From contig JNEM01009020.1 in the NCBI GenBank assembly GCA_000697335.1, forward strand, positions 1 to 10,565: a DNA stretch of 10,565 nt, given 5' to 3'. This DNA is from Conidiobolus incongruus B7586. Its lineage: Eukaryota; Entomophthoromycota; Entomophthoromycetes; Entomophthorales; Conidiobolaceae. Made by a program: the position numbers and the translations under genes. Numbering within the stretch: the stretch's first letter is position 1; every line of letters begins with the position of its first letter. Positions 8,131 through 10,565 of this stretch are shown here, in pieces. The notes beneath the pieces were generated by a model. It was given only the letters and a program-made list of their open reading frames with translations. It was not told the DNA's origin and searched no databases.

Positions 8131-8221
8131 ACTCAAGAAATATGAATTGTTGATATATTTAATGATAATATTAATTTCTTGTTTTCTACTAGAATCTTTT
8201 TCGATAATAATTTTTAATTAG

Positions 8222-8560
8222 ACTCAAATTCGATATTTGGTTGATTTTTCTATTAAATCAATATCATTTTCATATCTATTATCAAAACTGTTATTTATCT
8301 TATTACCAATCCATTAAAGGAAACATTATAATTTCATAATAACAAATCTTTCTCCGTTATACTTAAATAACTTTTAATATAATAAAAATCTGAATTTGAA
8401 CGACTATTTAATTATTTTTCCCAAGACTATATTAAAAGAGAAATGTCGATTTTAAGTAGAAAAAAGCCAAGTAAAGCTATCTGGAAGCAGTCCAGCTATA
8501 TTATAACCTTGATGGAACTTCTTTGGAAATAAGAACTCTTTTGATTTAGCCCTTAATTAG
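8222..8560. other. Short open runs on both strands, possible relic
   Basis: Plus strand: 8222-8317 is open for 31 codons (TQIRYLVDFSIKSISFSYLL...). In another frame, 8386-8532 is open for 48 codons with an ATG at 8443 (MSILSRKKPSKAIWKQSSYI, then ITLMELLWK and TAA). Minus strand: 8556-8452 is open for 34 codons plus a stop, including FLFPKKFHQGYNIAGLLPDS. GC rises at about 8460-8540, which argues for a former functional sequence there, but the two strands give rival readings and I recognise neither. A 5-bp hairpin (CTGGA, 5-base loop, TCCAG) lies in the same patch, near 8480-8494. Treat this as an unresolved relic. Confidence 0.2.
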
Positions 8561-9186
8561 ATATTAAATCCAAAATAAGGCTATCTCAATATATTCTTGA
8601 TTTGATTCTTAACCTTTTTTAACTATATTAAAATCAAAATGTTTATTTAATTAATTAATATTATTATATATTTAAATTATTTGATTTTGGAATAACGATG
8701 GTTTATCTTTTATATTAACAAGGGTTCCATAATAATGAGCAAAATATAAACACTAATATATTGATTTATAAAGGAAATTTAAACTCACTAATTTTTGTAA
8801 TTATATTATCAATGCAATATATTAAATATTATAATTAATTCAAAATCAATCATATATGAAAATCCAGTATCGAGTTAAAAAATTATTAATATGTTATATT
8901 CAAGCTAAAATTATAATAGTTCATAATAAATATTATTTTATATTAAATATTATATTCAATAAAACTTTATATTTTATAATAAATTATTAATATTTATTAT
9001 AATTTAGAAATAATATTAATAATAAAAAATAATTAAAATTATTTAAAAAAATTTAATAAAATATAAAAAAACAATTAATTATTATATTTTTTATTTTTTA
9101 ATTATATATTTTATATTGAAATAATATCCATTAGCTTGCAAAAATAAGTCATAAAATAAAAATCATTTATATATTCAACTATAACT
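8561..9186. other. Extremely AT-rich spacer, nothing seen
   Basis: From about 8640 on, the sequence is nearly all A and T, especially 8930-9110. No open frame, inverted end or RNA gene is visible. It leads directly into the left end of transposon copy B. Confidence 0.6.
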
Positions 9187-10565
9187 TAAACAATCCTTAA
9201 TTAAATTAATTTAAATTAAAAATAAATAATTTAAGTATATTATATAATTATAATAGGTTATATTTAATTATATTTAATATATTATTGGTTAATATATCAA
9301 ATCTTAAATTTTAAATAAGTTGAGTTATAAATTTGCAAGTTTATAAGTTAAAAAGATATATAAAATAAAAATTACTTAAATTTTTTTTAATTAAATAATA
9401 TAAATATATATATATATTAATATTATTATTTTAAATTATTATTTTAAATATTATTAATATTAAAATACTTAAATACCTCACTAAAAATATTCACTTATAT
9501 ATTAATTAATTTTATAATAAAGATAAATCAACTTATAAGGTTATTGGAAATATTAGTGATAGTTAGTTAATTATAATTAAATTATTAAAAATTATGATAA
9601 AGATATATTTAAACTTTAACTTAAGTATATTAAGATTATAAATAAATATGATAAAAAGTATATTTATAGGTTGGTTAATATAAGTAAGTATAATATTACT
9701 ATAGAAATATAAAAAAAATTATAAAATTATACAAGAATATTAGTTAGTGCTAATACTATTATATATGCTTTATATTATAATAAATATTGCTTATATATTA
9801 AAAAAACACCCCTAATTGAAGAAGTCCCTCTATAAATTTAGGTGGGAGTTTAAATATCCTTATGAAAGTTGAACTAAAATTAATTAAAATATGGTTATTT
9901 AGTTTAATAAAATAAAAATATATTTTAATAAAGTTAATAAAAAAGCTAAATATTTTAAAAAAGATAAAAAACTATTTTATAACTATTATGTTATTTAAAC
10001 TTAAAAATATAATGATAGGTTAATTATAGTTTAAAATTATATATTATTTTTTGATATAAAATATCTTTATAAAATTAATGAGGGAATTAATATGAAGATA
10101 TATAAAAATATTCTAAATAATAAATTAAAAAAATTATTGAATAATATAGGTTAAATAAATCAGTTATTATTTTCCAACAAGATAATATCTTTTATTATAC
10201 TATTATTTCTACTATTAAATGGTTTTTTAATCCCCTAACCTTAATCTAATTGAATATATTTAAGATTAGTTAAAAAAATAGTTAAAGCTTTCTTATTAAC
10301 AAAAAATTTAAAAATATTTTAAAAATATATTTAAGAAATTTAGAACTAAATTAATTCTTTTTAATATAAGTAGTCAGTTGACTTTATACCTTATAAACTT
10401 AAGAAAATTAAAAAAACAAAAGATAGATATACTAAGTTTTAATTTTTTTATAACTAAAATATATAAATCTATAACCTATCTTAGGTAAAATTTAAATTTT
10501 AATATATCAACAAAAAGTTAATATAATTGGAGAAAATAAAATTAATTATATATAAATAATATAAG
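9187..10565 (+). mobile_element. Decayed Tc1/mariner-type transposon, copy B, cut by window end
   Basis: It is the same family and orientation as 716-2271. The left end (TAAACAATCCTTAATTAA) aligns with the start of copy A, the inner motif TTATAAGTTAA recurs 154 bases in (9341-9351), and similarity follows all through. The last bases of the window align with roughly position 2090 of copy A, so something like 180 bases including the right end lie outside. Relative to copy A it lacks about 33 bases between the second and third catalytic motifs. The two copies share the plan but differ at very many sites, so each decayed separately and for long. A short (TA)n run lies near 9402-9418. Confidence 0.85.
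9528..10310 (+). pseudogene. Tc1-type transposase, copy B, ruined
   Basis: The helix-turn-helix region begins STYKVIGNISDS at 9528. It is followed by INKYDKKYIYRLVNISKYN near 9639-9695, which fits the DNA-binding linker of Tc1 proteins (LTxRDKRYIIRLV). Next come KIYFNKVNKKAKYFKKDKK after the first catalytic site, and the second catalytic motif kept intact as FQQDN at 10172-10186. The third block at 10219-10275 reads MVF, stop, SPNLNLIEY, I, stop, D, stop, LKK, which is WPxQSPDLNPIEHxWDxLK with Trp and Gln turned to stops, Pro to Leu and His to Tyr. The catalytic Glu at 10252-10254 survives. The QQD-to-E distance is only 71 bases, because of the internal deletion, against about 105 in an active DD34E enzyme. 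It is dead. Confidence 0.8.

Noticed and set aside
8081-8221. Plus-strand 46-codon hydrophobic ORF starting at ATG 8081.
   Set aside because: It runs through the intron-like segment and is almost entirely Ile/Leu/Phe/Asn; most likely chance.
1-10565. CRISPR array, rRNA, tRNA, mitochondrial genes or a bacterial-style operon.
   Set aside because: No spaced direct repeats, rRNA cores, cloverleaf folds or cox/nad/cob protein text were seen on either strand. The AT content alone could suggest mitochondrial DNA, but the Tc1 and F-box-like relics point to the nucleus.

Overview
This is a very AT-rich stretch of eukaryotic nuclear DNA with no gene that looks intact. Two decayed Tc1/mariner transposons, an F-box/leucine-rich-repeat relic and short intron-like signals fit a fungus, perhaps an early-diverging lineage. 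That placement is inference from style and composition; no marker gene is present to fix it. The code looks like the standard nuclear one, but in-frame TGA codons are more frequent in the best gene relics than base composition predicts (see findings).

Layout from left to right. (1) Positions 1-715 hold two head-to-tail copies of a 355-bp unit that differ at one base. The unit is about 28% GC, richer than the DNA next to it, and has a CCAAT/TATA/pyrimidine-tract arrangement that resembles a promoter. (2) Positions 716-2271 hold a complete but long-dead Tc1-like element with inverted ends and TA dinucleotides at its borders. (3) Positions 2272-5187 are mostly AT-rich spacer with two weak islands that may be gene relics: 3142-3660 on the minus strand and 3860-4188 of uncertain strand. 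(4) Positions 5188-6915 hold the clearest gene relic, a minus-strand F-box plus leucine-rich-repeat protein of roughly 550 codons broken by stops and frameshifts. (5) Positions 7128-7475 and 7688-7967 are two further minus-strand relics of unidentified genes, the first with WD40-like wording. (6) Positions 8060-8560 carry an intron-like signal and short open frames on both strands, too weak to call. (7) Positions 8560-9186 are extremely AT-rich spacer. (8) Positions 9187-10565 are a second, independently decayed copy of the same Tc1-like family, in the same orientation, cut off by the window end.

Taken together this looks like a gene graveyard: a heterochromatin-like block where transposon copies have decayed almost wholly to A and T, host gene fragments between them are at an earlier stage of the same decay, and a nearly identical tandem repeat at the left edge is either recent or kept homogeneous. 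No working multi-gene system was found.
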